Translations under genes and position numbers: made by a program | Shown: in pieces, positions 10,301 to 19,294 of the stretch | Layout of the letters: the number at the start of each line of letters is the position of its first letter | Numbering within the stretch: the first letter of the stretch is position 1 | Notes under the pieces: generated by a model | Database searches by the model: none | What the model saw: only the letters and a program-made list of their open reading frames with translations | Told to the model about the DNA's origin: nothing | NCBI RefSeq assembly: GCF_913055755.1 | Contig: NZ_CAJXKH010000001.1 | Coordinates: 1-64,000, forward strand | Length of the DNA stretch: 64,000 nucleotides | Direction: 5' to 3' | From: an uncultured Microbulbifer sp. | GTDB lineage: Bacteria > Pseudomonadota > Gammaproteobacteria > Pseudomonadales > Cellvibrionaceae

Positions 10301-10753
10301 CTGCAGGTGCACTCCAAACCGGGACTCGGATCCCGCTTTACCTTTACGCTACCCGTAGCCGAGCCCGTGCAGACGGTCAGCCGCGACCGGCGAGCGGTGT
10401 CGCTGGCGCTGGTTGAGGACGACCCCGAACAACGCAAGCAGCTCGAAACACAACTTTCCGCACGATTGACCGAAGTCACCAGCTTTGCCACTGCGGAGGC
10501 ACTTATCGCCAGTGCCGGACACTTTGATGTCATACTTTCCGATGTGGACCTGGGGCAGGCACAGGATGGCTTCGCTTATATCGAGGCATACCGCCAGCGG
10601 CTAAAGGGAGCGAAGGTCCTGGTGTACATGTCCGGCAACCCCGAGGCTCGTGCTCGCATGCCCGAGCAGCGCGACGTGTTCTTCCTGCCCAAACCCCTAA
10701 AAATCGGTAAGCTCATGTGGATACTGCATCAGGCCAATAGGAGTCAGCTTTGA
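7331..10753 (+). CDS. Hybrid sensor histidine kinase with beta-propeller periplasmic domain
   Basis: About 1140 residues. Residues 1-640 hold repeats of the two-component propeller type (for example DQYGRVWVGTQDGLNLL and DDRGRLLIATHKGLNIL), followed by a Y_Y_Y-like beta domain (~640-720), one membrane segment (~726-748), a coiled coil, and a kinase core with the phospho-acceptor in SHDLKHPINLI near residue 809. The ATPase motifs are NVLDNAIK, VSDQGPGI and GSGLGLSVV. A C-terminal receiver (~1026-1135) has its Asp in ILSDVDLG. The only canonical start, GTG 7331, falls inside what looks like a signal-peptidase site (VLA before ETEAYY). The same frame is open upstream to 7262 and encodes a hydrophobic leader without ATG, GTG or TTG, so the true start is probably an unusual codon such as ATT 7274. 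The gene overlaps the next one by four bases. Confidence 0.9.
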   Translation: MLAETEAYYPLAQRISSDTGLSQNVVLDLVEDQYGRVWVGTQDGLNLLNNNEYLVFRSDQRERYISGTVIFDLEVGGENSLWVASDAGIDHINTTTLKTRHLTLPQASRMVSRLLQTDDRNLYYLSDGMLYRYDLKREQAQQVPLPTGYGRLDFFRPVSPDHLLLKGDKLGVLNLRNDRVQPFVPDIPQGEVKSAVAAGKHIWFSLRDQGVFRCQLDGSACAEFSLHRGNFPSNNIAQLKKQGSTLYFATDRGIGRLNIDHDTLRWIYPHSKNRAYQASHIARNLLVSRFGDIFVGTFNGLYRIPAEYTKIQALNTDSDTFPDSLIDLTTVELGGKEWLAIAEAEQVSLWQLVSGRLRAGPHFYYPPGFEATHILTDGKSLYLSSLTSGSYLLEPDSGRYTPLQQRFSGLSNDEISNLDSPQADIRIFHSDRGMQVFRQRDGRWQLHWQQAFPAGSAAARFRDGRLYVASYHNGLRSASIEKDWRKPATWLQHRGLGIAINLFSTDEQLYVLTANRGLFQIETAAASSQPRITRVPVSDSLSSQTLVCALQDDRGRLLIATHKGLNILDRQRRIQAILTGQQGVHEQEFAQFRCGKMDGIPFFGGDAGLTLLHDTSIRSTQPGKATWSYLETEETTQRINADQPLRLTSPGLLRLHFIAVPSQLPQQAVYRYRILPLSDSWSELKSSFVTLTNLRPGNYQVELQVWNYAAQSAPLSRISLDIKPTFWESPLAIAGYILAALSVIALIVANKLRADRARLELAVERSQRQENYARQLEKEVQARTEELEQKKEEAQNANRAKTRFIAAASHDLKHPINLIKFQVQQEPANPLRHRIESSLSFLEKLVDSVVELARLDARVIKPNIAPLDLNAFLQQLRDELGDFAQHQGVTLELRAAADLWVASDELLLRRVLGNVLDNAIKISAPNTSVTISAIREGPRVVVSVSDQGPGITDAMRETLFTPFKRWTQRYQGSGLGLSVVKGMSDLLGMDLQVHSKPGLGSRFTFTLPVAEPVQTVSRDRRAVSLALVEDDPEQRKQLETQLSARLTEVTSFATAEALIASAGHFDVILSDVDLGQAQDGFAYIEAYRQRLKGAKVLVYMSGNPEARARMPEQRDVFFLPKPLKIGKLMWILHQANRSQL

Positions 10754-11376
10754 AGCCCAGCGCTCGCATTTTCGTCGCAGACGACCATCCGCTGTACCTG
10801 GAGGCTATGGTGACGGGGCTCACACGGCAGCTCCCCGACGCCGAGGTCACCACCGCTGACAACTACCTCGACCTGTTCGACGTGCTCAACAGCAGTGCCG
10901 ACGATCTGGACCTGCTGGTGATGGACCTGTTGATGCCCGGCAGTTCCGGCAACAGTGGACTGTACTTCCTGCGCCGCCATTTCCCAGAACTGCCGATCAT
11001 CGTGGTCAGCGCCCACGACGACCTGGCAGAGCGCAATCAGTGCCTGGCTCTCGGTGCGGCGGCCTTCATTTCCAAGTCCGCGGCACCGGCCACCCTGTTC
11101 GAGGTAGTCGAACAAATTCTCGAGGGCTGCTATGAATACTCGGAGCCGAAGGCAGTATCCCCGGAACCCGAGTCATATCAACGCCTCGCCAGCCTCACCC
11201 CCAGCCAGTTCAAGGTACTGCATCTGATCGCCGCTGGTCACACCAACAAAGAGATTGCGGAAAGGCTCAACATCTCGGAAAAAACCGTCAAGACGCACAT
11301 CACCGCCATATTTTCCAAACTCGGTGTCAGTAACCGCACCCAGGCCGCACTTCTGCTGAGCGACGAGTCCAACTGA
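10750..11376 (+). CDS. LuxR/NarL-family response regulator
   Basis: A 208-residue response regulator and presumed partner of the hybrid kinase just upstream, whose stop codon it overlaps. The TTG start has AGGAG six bases upstream. The receiver domain (residues ~5-120) has the acidic pair in FVADDHP, the phospho-acceptor Asp in LLVMDLLMPG and the conserved Lys in FISKSAA. The C-terminal LuxR-type helix-turn-helix (~148-205) reads LTPSQFKVLHLIAAG, then NKEIAERLNISEKTVKTH. It should bind DNA when phosphorylated. The next genes downstream on the same strand encode the two GlyGly-CTERM proteins and are possible targets, though the sequence does not prove it. Confidence 0.93.
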   Translation: MKPSARIFVADDHPLYLEAMVTGLTRQLPDAEVTTADNYLDLFDVLNSSADDLDLLVMDLLMPGSSGNSGLYFLRRHFPELPIIVVSAHDDLAERNQCLALGAAAFISKSAAPATLFEVVEQILEGCYEYSEPKAVSPEPESYQRLASLTPSQFKVLHLIAAGHTNKEIAERLNISEKTVKTHITAIFSKLGVSNRTQAALLLSDESN

Positions 11377-11608
11377 TCTGACACTCGAACAAAAACTGAC
11401 CGCCACTACCGCACTAATTTTGCGCAGCTCAGGATTTTTCCGCGATTCCTGTACAGATTTGGCGCAACGACCGCAAAGTTTCACTCCGCATCTACAGACC
11501 TAAGACTTTAGTCTGATAAAAATCCGAAAAAGGCCCAATAGCTGCCTCCCGCCTGGCTCCCTATAAAGAACCACCGAATAAAAAAACGTTAAAGGGAGCG
11601 TCATCATT

Positions 11609-14080
11609 TTGCCTCACAAAAAATCTTTAGCCCTGGCCATTGCCATGGCCACCGCCGCCTCGGCACCGGTTTACGCCCAGTGGTCGAGCGAGCCCGCCAC
11701 CAGCGCCATTGAAGTCACTGACAGCGGCACCCTGCCCCTGGTCACCGCGGAAAAAGACGGTGGCATATATGTCAGCTACCGCAACGGAGTATATTTCTGC
11801 CGTCCCTGGTTGGGTCCGTGCGACTCCACCGCCAATGGCTTTGATATCTGGCTGCAACACTACGATGCCAACGGTAACCAGAGCTGGGAATCCCCACAGC
11901 TGATCTTTGATACAGACAAGCAATACACCTTTGCCTACGACATGGTTACCGATGACGAAGGCAACGCCTATATCGCAAACGATGTCTTTCCCGGCACCAT
12001 TCCCTCCGTAGAAAGTACAGTCCAGATTGCGAAAATTAACCGCGACGGCACCCCGGGCTGGGAGACACCTCTGAACCTGACCCCGGACAACACCTTTGAA
12101 TCGAACGGCGGCGGCCTGTCTATGGCTACCAACGGGACGGTCATGGCGGTTGCCTGGGCCAAAGGGCCGTCACGTATAGAAGATGCTTTCGGGGCACTGG
12201 CGCTTTTCGATAAAGACGGCAATGTACTCTGGAATCAGGATATTCAAATCGATGGGCGCTACACCACCGTCACCAAACCGATAGTGACGGACGACAGCGT
12301 GCTCGTGCTTCTGGAAGTGGGGCAGCAGGTAGGCACGACACAGTCCCATTACTATGTACAGAAATATGCACTGGCAGACGGCAGCCCCATGTGGAGCAAG
12401 CCGTTGGCGATCACTTCCGGTGGCAACTTTTCTCACCCGATCAATAACGGCCGTGCGGTACAGATCGTCGCGGATGGCGAAGGCGGCCTGGTGATGAGCT
12501 GGTACCACATCCTCGGCATCGGCGAGTCGTATGTGATGCTGCAACAGGTATACGCAAACGGCGACAAAAAATTCCCGGGCCAGGGTCTTCGTATCTCCGG
12601 CGACCACCTCGGCAATAGCTCCACGTCACTGGCCTATGACGGCGACACCGCTTACGTCACCTGGGTCGTTTCCAAGACCGACTATGACGAAGAGGGCTCG
12701 GTGCAGCCGTACTCAGGGGTACGTGGCGCCGCCATTTCTGCCGACGGTGAATTTATCTGGAGTGAAGACGGCTCCACCGAGCCCGCCACACTGCTTCCGT
12801 GGCGCGTCCTGGAAACACGCGCCGATTACCAGGACCAGTGGTTCCGGGGCTACACCAAAACCGCCCTGTCGCTGAATCAGGACGACAGCCTGAACCTTAC
12901 CTACGCAGAGGAAAAGATCACCGCACAGACCTACGCACTGTTCACCCAGGTGTTCGATCCCGCAAATGGTGCCCCGGTTGGGGAGCCGGTTGCGTTTACC
13001 GATGGCGCTATCGCCATGGGTTCCGGTGGAGGATACGACCGCACCATCTTCGGCCAGCCGGTGTTCGCCTATACCGCGGGCAGAGAAAACGGTACCGGGC
13101 CAGTGAAACTTGTCAATTTCGATGGGCAAGGCCTCTCTGGTGTAAGCGAAGATATTCTGGTCGAAAAAAGGCCGGTTGCCACCCTGTCTCCGGGCCAGCA
13201 CAAGACCCTCGAGCTGAAAGTGCTGGACAACGCCGGCAGTGCGCACGACAACATGGTTGAAAGCAATTCCAGCCTGGTCGACCTGGCACTGAACGGCAGC
13301 GATACCGACCTGCAGCTGGATGTCGGTACCGCTCACCTGCTGCTGGAAACGGTCCCTTTGAAGGTCAAGGTCCAGGATGTGAGCGACAGCAGCCGGGTGG
13401 GCACAAGCACCATCAAAATCCGCGCGCCGCACAGTGTTGTACCCACGATCGCGCCTATCGCCGATCAGACCGTAGACGAGACCGAATCGGTCACCATGAT
13501 CGCGGACATTCTCTCCAGTGGTAGCGAGCTGCAAATGCACTGGCAGCAAACCGCAGGCCCGGCAGTAGAGTTCACCGGCAACGGCGCCGAGCTGACCGTT
13601 GTCACCGACTATGTAGCGGTTGACACCCTGCTGAGCTTCTCCCTCACCGTACTGGATGGCATGCAACAGGCCAGCACCAGCGTGGACATTCTCGTTGCCA
13701 ACACCTCTGCACCATCCATCAGCGGCGGCGACGCCAGCGTGGCCGTCGGCGAGAGTTTCAGCTTCTCCCCGGAAATCTCCGGTGCTAAAGCGCCTTACTT
13801 CCTGAGCTGGGCGAAAACCGCAGGGGCAGACACCGTGTGGACCGAATCCTCGGACGGCACCCTGACCGGCACCGCACCACTCTCCACCGGTACCGTGGAG
13901 TTCACCCTGACTGCGGAAGATGCCAACGGCGAAGTGTTCAGCAAAAACTTCAAGCTTTCGGTCAACCAACCTGAAGAGTCCAACGAGAAGAAAAAGAGCG
14001 GCGGCAGCTTCGGCTCAGCGGCTGTACTTCTGCTGGGCCTGGCCGCACTCGTACGCCGCCGTTTCGGCAAGTCCATTTAA
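11609..14080 (+). CDS. Large secreted protein with GlyGly-CTERM sorting tail
   Basis: An 823-residue exported protein starting at a TTG with GGGAG about ten bases upstream; the start places a good signal peptide (MPHKKSLALAIAMATAASAP, cleavage near VYA-QW). Residues ~25-500 are beta-rich with repeated YDxNGN / DKDGNVLWN patterns, suggesting a propeller-like fold. Residues ~610-790 look like two Ig/PKD-like domains. The C-terminus has the full GlyGly-CTERM arrangement: a KKKSGGS motif, a hydrophobic segment (AAVLLLGLAALV) and terminal RRR. This signal is known to be processed by rhombosortase and goes with type II secretion. It is followed after 20 bases by a protease gene with the same tail, so the two are probably co-expressed. 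No enzymatic motif was found. Confidence 0.85.
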   Translation: MPHKKSLALAIAMATAASAPVYAQWSSEPATSAIEVTDSGTLPLVTAEKDGGIYVSYRNGVYFCRPWLGPCDSTANGFDIWLQHYDANGNQSWESPQLIFDTDKQYTFAYDMVTDDEGNAYIANDVFPGTIPSVESTVQIAKINRDGTPGWETPLNLTPDNTFESNGGGLSMATNGTVMAVAWAKGPSRIEDAFGALALFDKDGNVLWNQDIQIDGRYTTVTKPIVTDDSVLVLLEVGQQVGTTQSHYYVQKYALADGSPMWSKPLAITSGGNFSHPINNGRAVQIVADGEGGLVMSWYHILGIGESYVMLQQVYANGDKKFPGQGLRISGDHLGNSSTSLAYDGDTAYVTWVVSKTDYDEEGSVQPYSGVRGAAISADGEFIWSEDGSTEPATLLPWRVLETRADYQDQWFRGYTKTALSLNQDDSLNLTYAEEKITAQTYALFTQVFDPANGAPVGEPVAFTDGAIAMGSGGGYDRTIFGQPVFAYTAGRENGTGPVKLVNFDGQGLSGVSEDILVEKRPVATLSPGQHKTLELKVLDNAGSAHDNMVESNSSLVDLALNGSDTDLQLDVGTAHLLLETVPLKVKVQDVSDSSRVGTSTIKIRAPHSVVPTIAPIADQTVDETESVTMIADILSSGSELQMHWQQTAGPAVEFTGNGAELTVVTDYVAVDTLLSFSLTVLDGMQQASTSVDILVANTSAPSISGGDASVAVGESFSFSPEISGAKAPYFLSWAKTAGADTVWTESSDGTLTGTAPLSTGTVEFTLTAEDANGEVFSKNFKLSVNQPEESNEKKKSGGSFGSAAVLLLGLAALVRRRFGKSI

Positions 14081-14100
14081 TTCGAGCCCGGGAACTAATA

Positions 14101-17100
14101 ATGTTTAAGAAATCTTTTATTGCCATGGCGGTCGCGGTCGGCATGACCGGCGCCACGCACGCTGCCGAAAATAGCAAACAGTTTGGCTGGCAGCACAAAG
14201 TGAACCACATCATCAATGCCGAAGCCGAGGTCGCCAGCGACGCCTCCGGCCGCAACCGCTATATGGTGCAGCTGGTGGACAAGCCCGCGGCATTGCACGC
14301 GTCGGAACTGCTGGAAAAAGAGAACGGCTTCAGCATTCTCGGCCTGAAAAAATTCCGCAGTCCACAAAAGCCTGCCGCGGTCATGCAGGCCGCGCTGAAA
14401 ACCTCCGCCATGACGAACTATCGCCAGCAGGTGAATAAACACCAGGCCACGTTCATGAACGGTGCCAAAAAGGCACTGGGTCGCGAACTGAAGCCCGTGC
14501 TGAAATTCGACCTGGCCTACAACGGCATGGTGCTCGACCTGACACCGGCAGAAGCCGAGGAGCTGCTCAAGCAGCCGCAGGTGATGCGCGTGATCAAGGA
14601 AGTGCCCAACCAGCTGCACCTTGATAACGGACCCGATCACATCGGCTCCGGCGCCATCTGGGATGGCAGCGCCACCGGCGTTGACGGCGCCATGGGCGAG
14701 GGTGTGGTCATCGGCATTCTCGATACCGGCGTAAACACCGACAACGCCGCCTTTGCCGCCACCGGAGGCGACGGCTACACCGTGCAGAACCCGCTGGGGA
14801 CCGGCAACTACCTGGGCGACTGTAAGATCGATGCGAGCCTGTGTAACGACAAGCTGATTGGGGTGTACAGTTTCGACGCCATCACCGCCAACTACGACGG
14901 CCTGCGCGCGGCCAACGGCGAAGACTACAACGGCCACGGCAGCCACACCGCCTCCACCGCCGGCGGCAATATCCTGCTCGACGTCCCGGTGCTGCGCCCC
15001 AGCGTGGGCGAAGCGGTGGGCGACGGCATTGAAAGCGGCTCGCTGCTGCCGCAAATTTCCGGTGTCGCGCCCCATGCCAATATCATTGCCTACCAGGTAT
15101 GTGACAACAACGGCTGTTACCCCAGCCTCACCGTGGCCTCCGTGGAACAGGCCATCGAGGATGGCGTGGACGTGATCAACTATTCCATCGGCCCCACCGG
15201 TGCACAGGCCGATCCCTGGTCCGATGTCAGCCATATTGCCTTCCTGAGCGCCCGCGAGGCCGGTATTTTTGTCGCCGCCTCCGCCGGTAACGCCGGTCCC
15301 GGCCCCTACACCACCGGTAACAACTCCCCCTGGACCACTACCGTCGGTGCCAGCACCCACCAGCGCACCTGGGTGCACGATGTGGCCGGGAGCAGTGAGA
15401 TGGGGGCCACCTTCGAGCCGGTGGACGGCTACGCAGACATCTATGTCATGGACCTGGCCAACCCCGGCAGAACCAATACCGTACTGACCCCCACCGAAGT
15501 GGTTTACGCTGGCGACTTCGAGGACCGCAATGGCAACAACATGGCCCTGTGCGACCAGAGTGTGTCTTTCATCGATCCCCTCAGCGACGCCTGGAAAGAC
15601 AAGATCGTCGTGTGCGACCGCGGCGAAATTCCGCTGGTGGAAAAACTGAGCAACATTCGCAATACCTTCACCAATCGCATCGGCGGAATCATTATCCGCT
15701 CCACCGCCCAATCCGAGCAGAACATGGCGGCGATCCGGTACGACTACGTTGCCGGTGCCCTGCTCAACCGGGCCGATGGACAGGCCCTGCTGGACTGGAT
15801 GAACACCACCCGCGCGGCGGGCGACGTACCCATGCTCACCATCGGCGCCGGCAAGCCCCAGTACGAACCCGCGCTCGCGGACGAGATGGCCCGCTTCTCC
15901 TCCCGTGGACCCTACGCGGCGCGCCCGGGTGTGATGGTGCCGAACATCTCCGCACCCGGTGTAGACGTCTACGCGGCCTATTCCGATGAACAACCGTTCC
16001 ACGGCGACGGCGCAGCGCCCGCCGATTTCAGCTTCCTGAGCGGGACCTCCATGGCCTCCCCGCATGTGGCGGGTGCCGCAGCACTGGTACACCAGGTGCA
16101 CCCGGACTGGACCCCGGCAGAAATCCAGTCGGCGATGATGCTGACCGCAGACGCGACAGTCACCAAAAGGGACGACGCGGGCAACGTCAGCAGCGCGGGC
16201 TATTTCGATACCGGTTCCGGCCGCCTGCAGGTGGACAAGACCGTCCAGGCCGGCCTGATCATGGACGTGCCCATTGCCGACTACATGACCGTGAGCTCCG
16301 ACCACCGCGGCGACTACACCACACTCAACATGCCCTACCTGAGCAACAGCGAGTGCCCGGGAACCTGTACCTGGAGCCGCACCTTTACCGCAACGGAAGA
16401 CGGCAACTGGGATGTTTCGGTTGCCGGGGATATCGATGGCCTGTCCCTCAGCGCCTCGCCCTCGAGCTTTGATATCGCCGCCGGCGAGAGTGTCACCGTC
16501 AAGTTCACCGCGACTGTGGCGCAGCGCGTGAGCGAAGACTGGAGCTTCCTGCGGGTGCAGCTCAACCCGACGCACGAGAGCCCCGCGCTGTCCATGCCGG
16601 TAGCGATCAAGCCGATGATTGCGGGCATTCCGGAAAACATGTCGCGGGACCATTACTGGAGCCGCGGTGAGGTGAATGTTGGTGAGGCCCAGTTCCGCTA
16701 CCCGGGCAACGCCATGGTTGTTGCCGCCCCCCTGCAACGGGCCACCAGCTACCCGCTGACCCTGGCTGCGGACACGGACAGCGCATCGCCGTTTGACGAC
16801 CTCGGTGACGGTACCGCAATCCAGTACATCGACGTTCCCGAGGGCAATGGCGAGCTGCGCGTCATCGTTGGCGACACCACCGCCAAAGACGTCGACCTGT
16901 TTGTTGGTCAGGACAGCAACAACGACGGTATTCCGCAAGTCGTGGAGATCAGCCAGGTGTGTGCCACTACCCTCAGTGTCGATGAGTCCTGTCGCTTTGC
17001 CGCGGGCACCGGTCGCTACTGGGTACTGGTGCACAACTACAAGGGCAGCGATGCGGAAACCGACAGCGTGCGTCTCGACGTGGTAATGAGCCCGAGCAGT

Positions 17101-18012
17101 GAGACCCAGGACGCGACCGCGCGCATGGCAAGCAGCTACCTGAACCCCTACGACCTGGTGGATGTCAGCCTTAACTGGGTCGGCGACCTCGGCGAGGGCG
17201 TCTACTACGGCAACCTGGAATTCTTCGACCGGGTTTCCAGCAGCGCCACGCGCGCGGTGGGCAACACCCAAGTGAAGATCAACCGCACCGCACCCGAGGC
17301 ACAGATTGTGGCCACCCAGCCGGAGCTGTCGCGCGGGCAGGAAGCTGTGGTCACCATCACCCTGCCGGCCAATGGCACCGCGGAAGATGTCACCTACCAG
17401 GTGACTCTCGACAGCGACGCGGAGCTGGCAATCAGCGATGTATCCGCTGAAGGCGAGGCCCAGGCCAGTGCCAGCGGTGACACCGTCAGCATTACCGTGG
17501 CCGCCGGCGCCGAAGGTGCCACTGCCGTGGTGAAACTGGCGCAGCCGGAACCGAAGAGTGGTGAGTTTACTGTTCACTGGACACTGGATACCGAGCGCGA
17601 GGGCTTCTCCAGTCAGAAAGGCGAATTCACTGTCAGCAACAGCAATCACGCGCCGGAAATCGCCGGTGCCCGCAGCCTGACCGGCGACATGGGCAGCGTA
17701 CTGAACTTCAGCGCCAACGCCACCGATGCAGACGGCGATGAACTCAGCTACACCCTGGTGCAGACCAGCGGCCCCGCGGTCGACATCAACCATGAGGGTG
17801 ACGGCAACTTTGCACTGAGCTTGCCGGAAGTGGACACGGATCGCACCGCCGTTTTCGAATTGAGCGCGAGCGATGGCGAGTTCAGCGTCACTTCACAGCT
17901 CCACCTGACCATCGACCGGGTTGCGGAGAAGAAGAAAAGCGGTGGCTCCGCCGGCTTCGGCTTCCTGTTGCTCGGCCTGATCGCCGGACTGCTGCGCAGA
18001 AGACACATCTGA
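14101..18012 (+). CDS. Secreted S8 subtilisin-like serine protease with GlyGly-CTERM tail
   Basis: A 1303-residue secreted protease. After the signal peptide (MFKKSFIAMAVAVGMTGATH, then A-A) comes an I9-type propeptide (RYMVQLVDKPAALHASELL). The catalytic triad is complete: Asp208 in GILDTGVN, His279 in NGHGSHTAST and Ser650 in GTSMASPHVAG, with the oxyanion Asn in SAGNAGPG. A protease-associated-like insert lies between His and Ser (~residues 440-590). A fibronectin-like domain, a pre-peptidase-type beta domain and a cadherin/PKD-like domain follow. It ends in KKKSGGSAG, a hydrophobic stretch and RRRH, the GlyGly-CTERM sorting signal. Likely an extracellular or surface-released protease that supplies peptides or processes exoproteins. 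A strong terminator follows at 18065. Confidence 0.95.
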   Translation: MFKKSFIAMAVAVGMTGATHAAENSKQFGWQHKVNHIINAEAEVASDASGRNRYMVQLVDKPAALHASELLEKENGFSILGLKKFRSPQKPAAVMQAALKTSAMTNYRQQVNKHQATFMNGAKKALGRELKPVLKFDLAYNGMVLDLTPAEAEELLKQPQVMRVIKEVPNQLHLDNGPDHIGSGAIWDGSATGVDGAMGEGVVIGILDTGVNTDNAAFAATGGDGYTVQNPLGTGNYLGDCKIDASLCNDKLIGVYSFDAITANYDGLRAANGEDYNGHGSHTASTAGGNILLDVPVLRPSVGEAVGDGIESGSLLPQISGVAPHANIIAYQVCDNNGCYPSLTVASVEQAIEDGVDVINYSIGPTGAQADPWSDVSHIAFLSAREAGIFVAASAGNAGPGPYTTGNNSPWTTTVGASTHQRTWVHDVAGSSEMGATFEPVDGYADIYVMDLANPGRTNTVLTPTEVVYAGDFEDRNGNNMALCDQSVSFIDPLSDAWKDKIVVCDRGEIPLVEKLSNIRNTFTNRIGGIIIRSTAQSEQNMAAIRYDYVAGALLNRADGQALLDWMNTTRAAGDVPMLTIGAGKPQYEPALADEMARFSSRGPYAARPGVMVPNISAPGVDVYAAYSDEQPFHGDGAAPADFSFLSGTSMASPHVAGAAALVHQVHPDWTPAEIQSAMMLTADATVTKRDDAGNVSSAGYFDTGSGRLQVDKTVQAGLIMDVPIADYMTVSSDHRGDYTTLNMPYLSNSECPGTCTWSRTFTATEDGNWDVSVAGDIDGLSLSASPSSFDIAAGESVTVKFTATVAQRVSEDWSFLRVQLNPTHESPALSMPVAIKPMIAGIPENMSRDHYWSRGEVNVGEAQFRYPGNAMVVAAPLQRATSYPLTLAADTDSASPFDDLGDGTAIQYIDVPEGNGELRVIVGDTTAKDVDLFVGQDSNNDGIPQVVEISQVCATTLSVDESCRFAAGTGRYWVLVHNYKGSDAETDSVRLDVVMSPSSETQDATARMASSYLNPYDLVDVSLNWVGDLGEGVYYGNLEFFDRVSSSATRAVGNTQVKINRTAPEAQIVATQPELSRGQEAVVTITLPANGTAEDVTYQVTLDSDAELAISDVSAEGEAQASASGDTVSITVAAGAEGATAVVKLAQPEPKSGEFTVHWTLDTEREGFSSQKGEFTVSNSNHAPEIAGARSLTGDMGSVLNFSANATDADGDELSYTLVQTSGPAVDINHEGDGNFALSLPEVDTDRTAVFELSASDGEFSVTSQLHLTIDRVAEKKKSGGSAGFGFLLLGLIAGLLRRRHI

Positions 18013-18064
18013 TCCTGTGTGAAACAAGCCATCGCTAAAGTGGTGGCAGATCTCCACTCTTGTT

Positions 18065-18092
18065 GCCCCGGCCTTGTGGTCGGGGCTTTTTT
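18065..18092 (+). terminator. Rho-independent terminator after the subtilase gene
   Basis: Stem GCCCCG/CGGGGC with a 10-base loop followed by six T residues, 53 bases past the protease stop codon and in the gap between convergent genes. It would end the 11609-18012 transcript. Confidence 0.85.
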
Positions 18093-18135
18093 ATGTGCGG
18101 GAGAAAGTGGCTGCGCGAAAGCGCAATACAAGGCT

Positions 18136-19134
18136 TCAGAAAGAAACCGTCAGGCCGAGTCCGGAGAAGTTCGCATTCTCGTACTGCCCCACGAATTCCT
18201 GTGAGCGGCGCGCGTGGTACAGGGTGAAGCAGTAGCGGTCCGCGGTAAAGACACCGCCGAAGCGCAGCTCCGCAACCCGCGGCTCTTTCTCGATACCGTG
18301 GCTTGCCTTGTCGCTGTTGCCATCGAGGAAAATATCCCGGTCCACAAACCGCAACTGCCAGTCCGCAAACAGGAACCAGCTGCCCGGTGCAGAGGAACCG
18401 CTGAAATCAGGTGCAACGGTAGTCGGCTGCAGGCCGCTGACACCGGCGCTGGCAAAAAGATTGTTGCCCAGCCGCAGCCCCAGCCCGGTTGCCAGTTGAG
18501 TGGTGACATTGCCGGCACTGCCGCCCAGCCGTGCGGATAGTTCCCAACCGGTGCCGGAATTGCCCAGCGCGCGGATCAGCGCCCACTTTCTCGCGTAACT
18601 GACCATCAACGTCGGCTCGTCCCGCAACTGGTTGTGCCAGCCGTTGACGTCGTAGGTATCCAGCATGCGATGGGTCCAGCGCTGCGTCTGCTCCGCGCCC
18701 GCCGAGGGCCCGACAATCCCCAGGTTCAGATCCAGGCGCTCGGCACTGTACAGGCCGCGCTCCGGGGAAAGGTGTTTGGTGTGCAACCCACCACTCAGAT
18801 ACAACCAGCCCGCATAGGGTCGATCATCTTCGATCAGCTCGGTTTTTTCGATTTCGTAGGGAGTAAAAATTGCCTGCCCCAGGGAAAACCGGGTATGAAT
18901 TTCCCGCTGTGCGTAATATTTCGGGAGAATTTTTCTGGGCCAGGAAACGGGGGTATCCGGGATATAGGTGAGTTGCAACCCCTGGGTGTAGTAGGCGTCA
19001 CTGGCGCCATCGAAGGAATCGTTTTCCAGCTGCAGGGAAACACTGCCGGCTGTGGCAGTGGCGGCGCCGACAGCAAGCAACAAGGTACCCATTGCGCCCG
19101 CCAGCGAAGATCCATTTCGCGTTATATTTTTCAC
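18136..19134 (-). CDS. lpxR: LpxR-like lipid A deacylase (outer-membrane beta-barrel)
   Basis: A 332-residue protein with a signal peptide (cleavage near TATA-GS) and the LpxR/DUF2219 signature: LQLENDSFDGASDAYYTQGL at the mature N-terminus, DDRPYAGWLY in the middle and LGIVGPSAGAEQTQ followed by GWHNQLRDEPT. LpxR enzymes are calcium-dependent outer-membrane hydrolases that remove the 3'-acyloxyacyl group of lipid A. The Asn-Asp near the start and the Ser/His region after GIVGPS correspond to the active-site area known in the family. The protein ends in SGLGLTVSF, with the aromatic last residue typical of outer-membrane barrels. It is encoded alone, convergent with the protease gene. Confidence 0.87.
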   Translation of the reverse strand: MKNITRNGSSLAGAMGTLLLAVGAATATAGSVSLQLENDSFDGASDAYYTQGLQLTYIPDTPVSWPRKILPKYYAQREIHTRFSLGQAIFTPYEIEKTELIEDDRPYAGWLYLSGGLHTKHLSPERGLYSAERLDLNLGIVGPSAGAEQTQRWTHRMLDTYDVNGWHNQLRDEPTLMVSYARKWALIRALGNSGTGWELSARLGGSAGNVTTQLATGLGLRLGNNLFASAGVSGLQPTTVAPDFSGSSAPGSWFLFADWQLRFVDRDIFLDGNSDKASHGIEKEPRVAELRFGGVFTADRYCFTLYHARRSQEFVGQYENANFSGLGLTVSF

Positions 19135-19243
19135 CCATGGAGTCTAGGAGAACCGGAAAATTCCTCCAGATTCGCGAGTTGACACAAGCGTCTGTTTTTC
19201 CAGCGCCTGAATCTTTTGGCTGTACAAGCGACTGTCGCGGCAC

Positions 19244-19277
19244 AAAAAATATCGGCGCATGGGCGCCGATATTTTTT
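19244..19277 (-). terminator. Bidirectional terminator, 15-base perfect arms
   Basis: A perfect inverted repeat (AAAAAATATCGGCGC and its complement) with a four-base loop, GC-rich at the top and flanked by A-run and T-run. It lies 18 bases past the stop of the alkylsulfatase gene, read leftward, and would work in either direction. Confidence 0.85.
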
Positions 19278-19294
19278 GCCGACTGATAACAATG

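Noticed and set aside
14095..17793. Minus-strand frame of 1232 codons
   Set aside because: It is the shadow of the subtilase gene, which has a full catalytic triad. The long antisense frame comes from GC-rich codon use.
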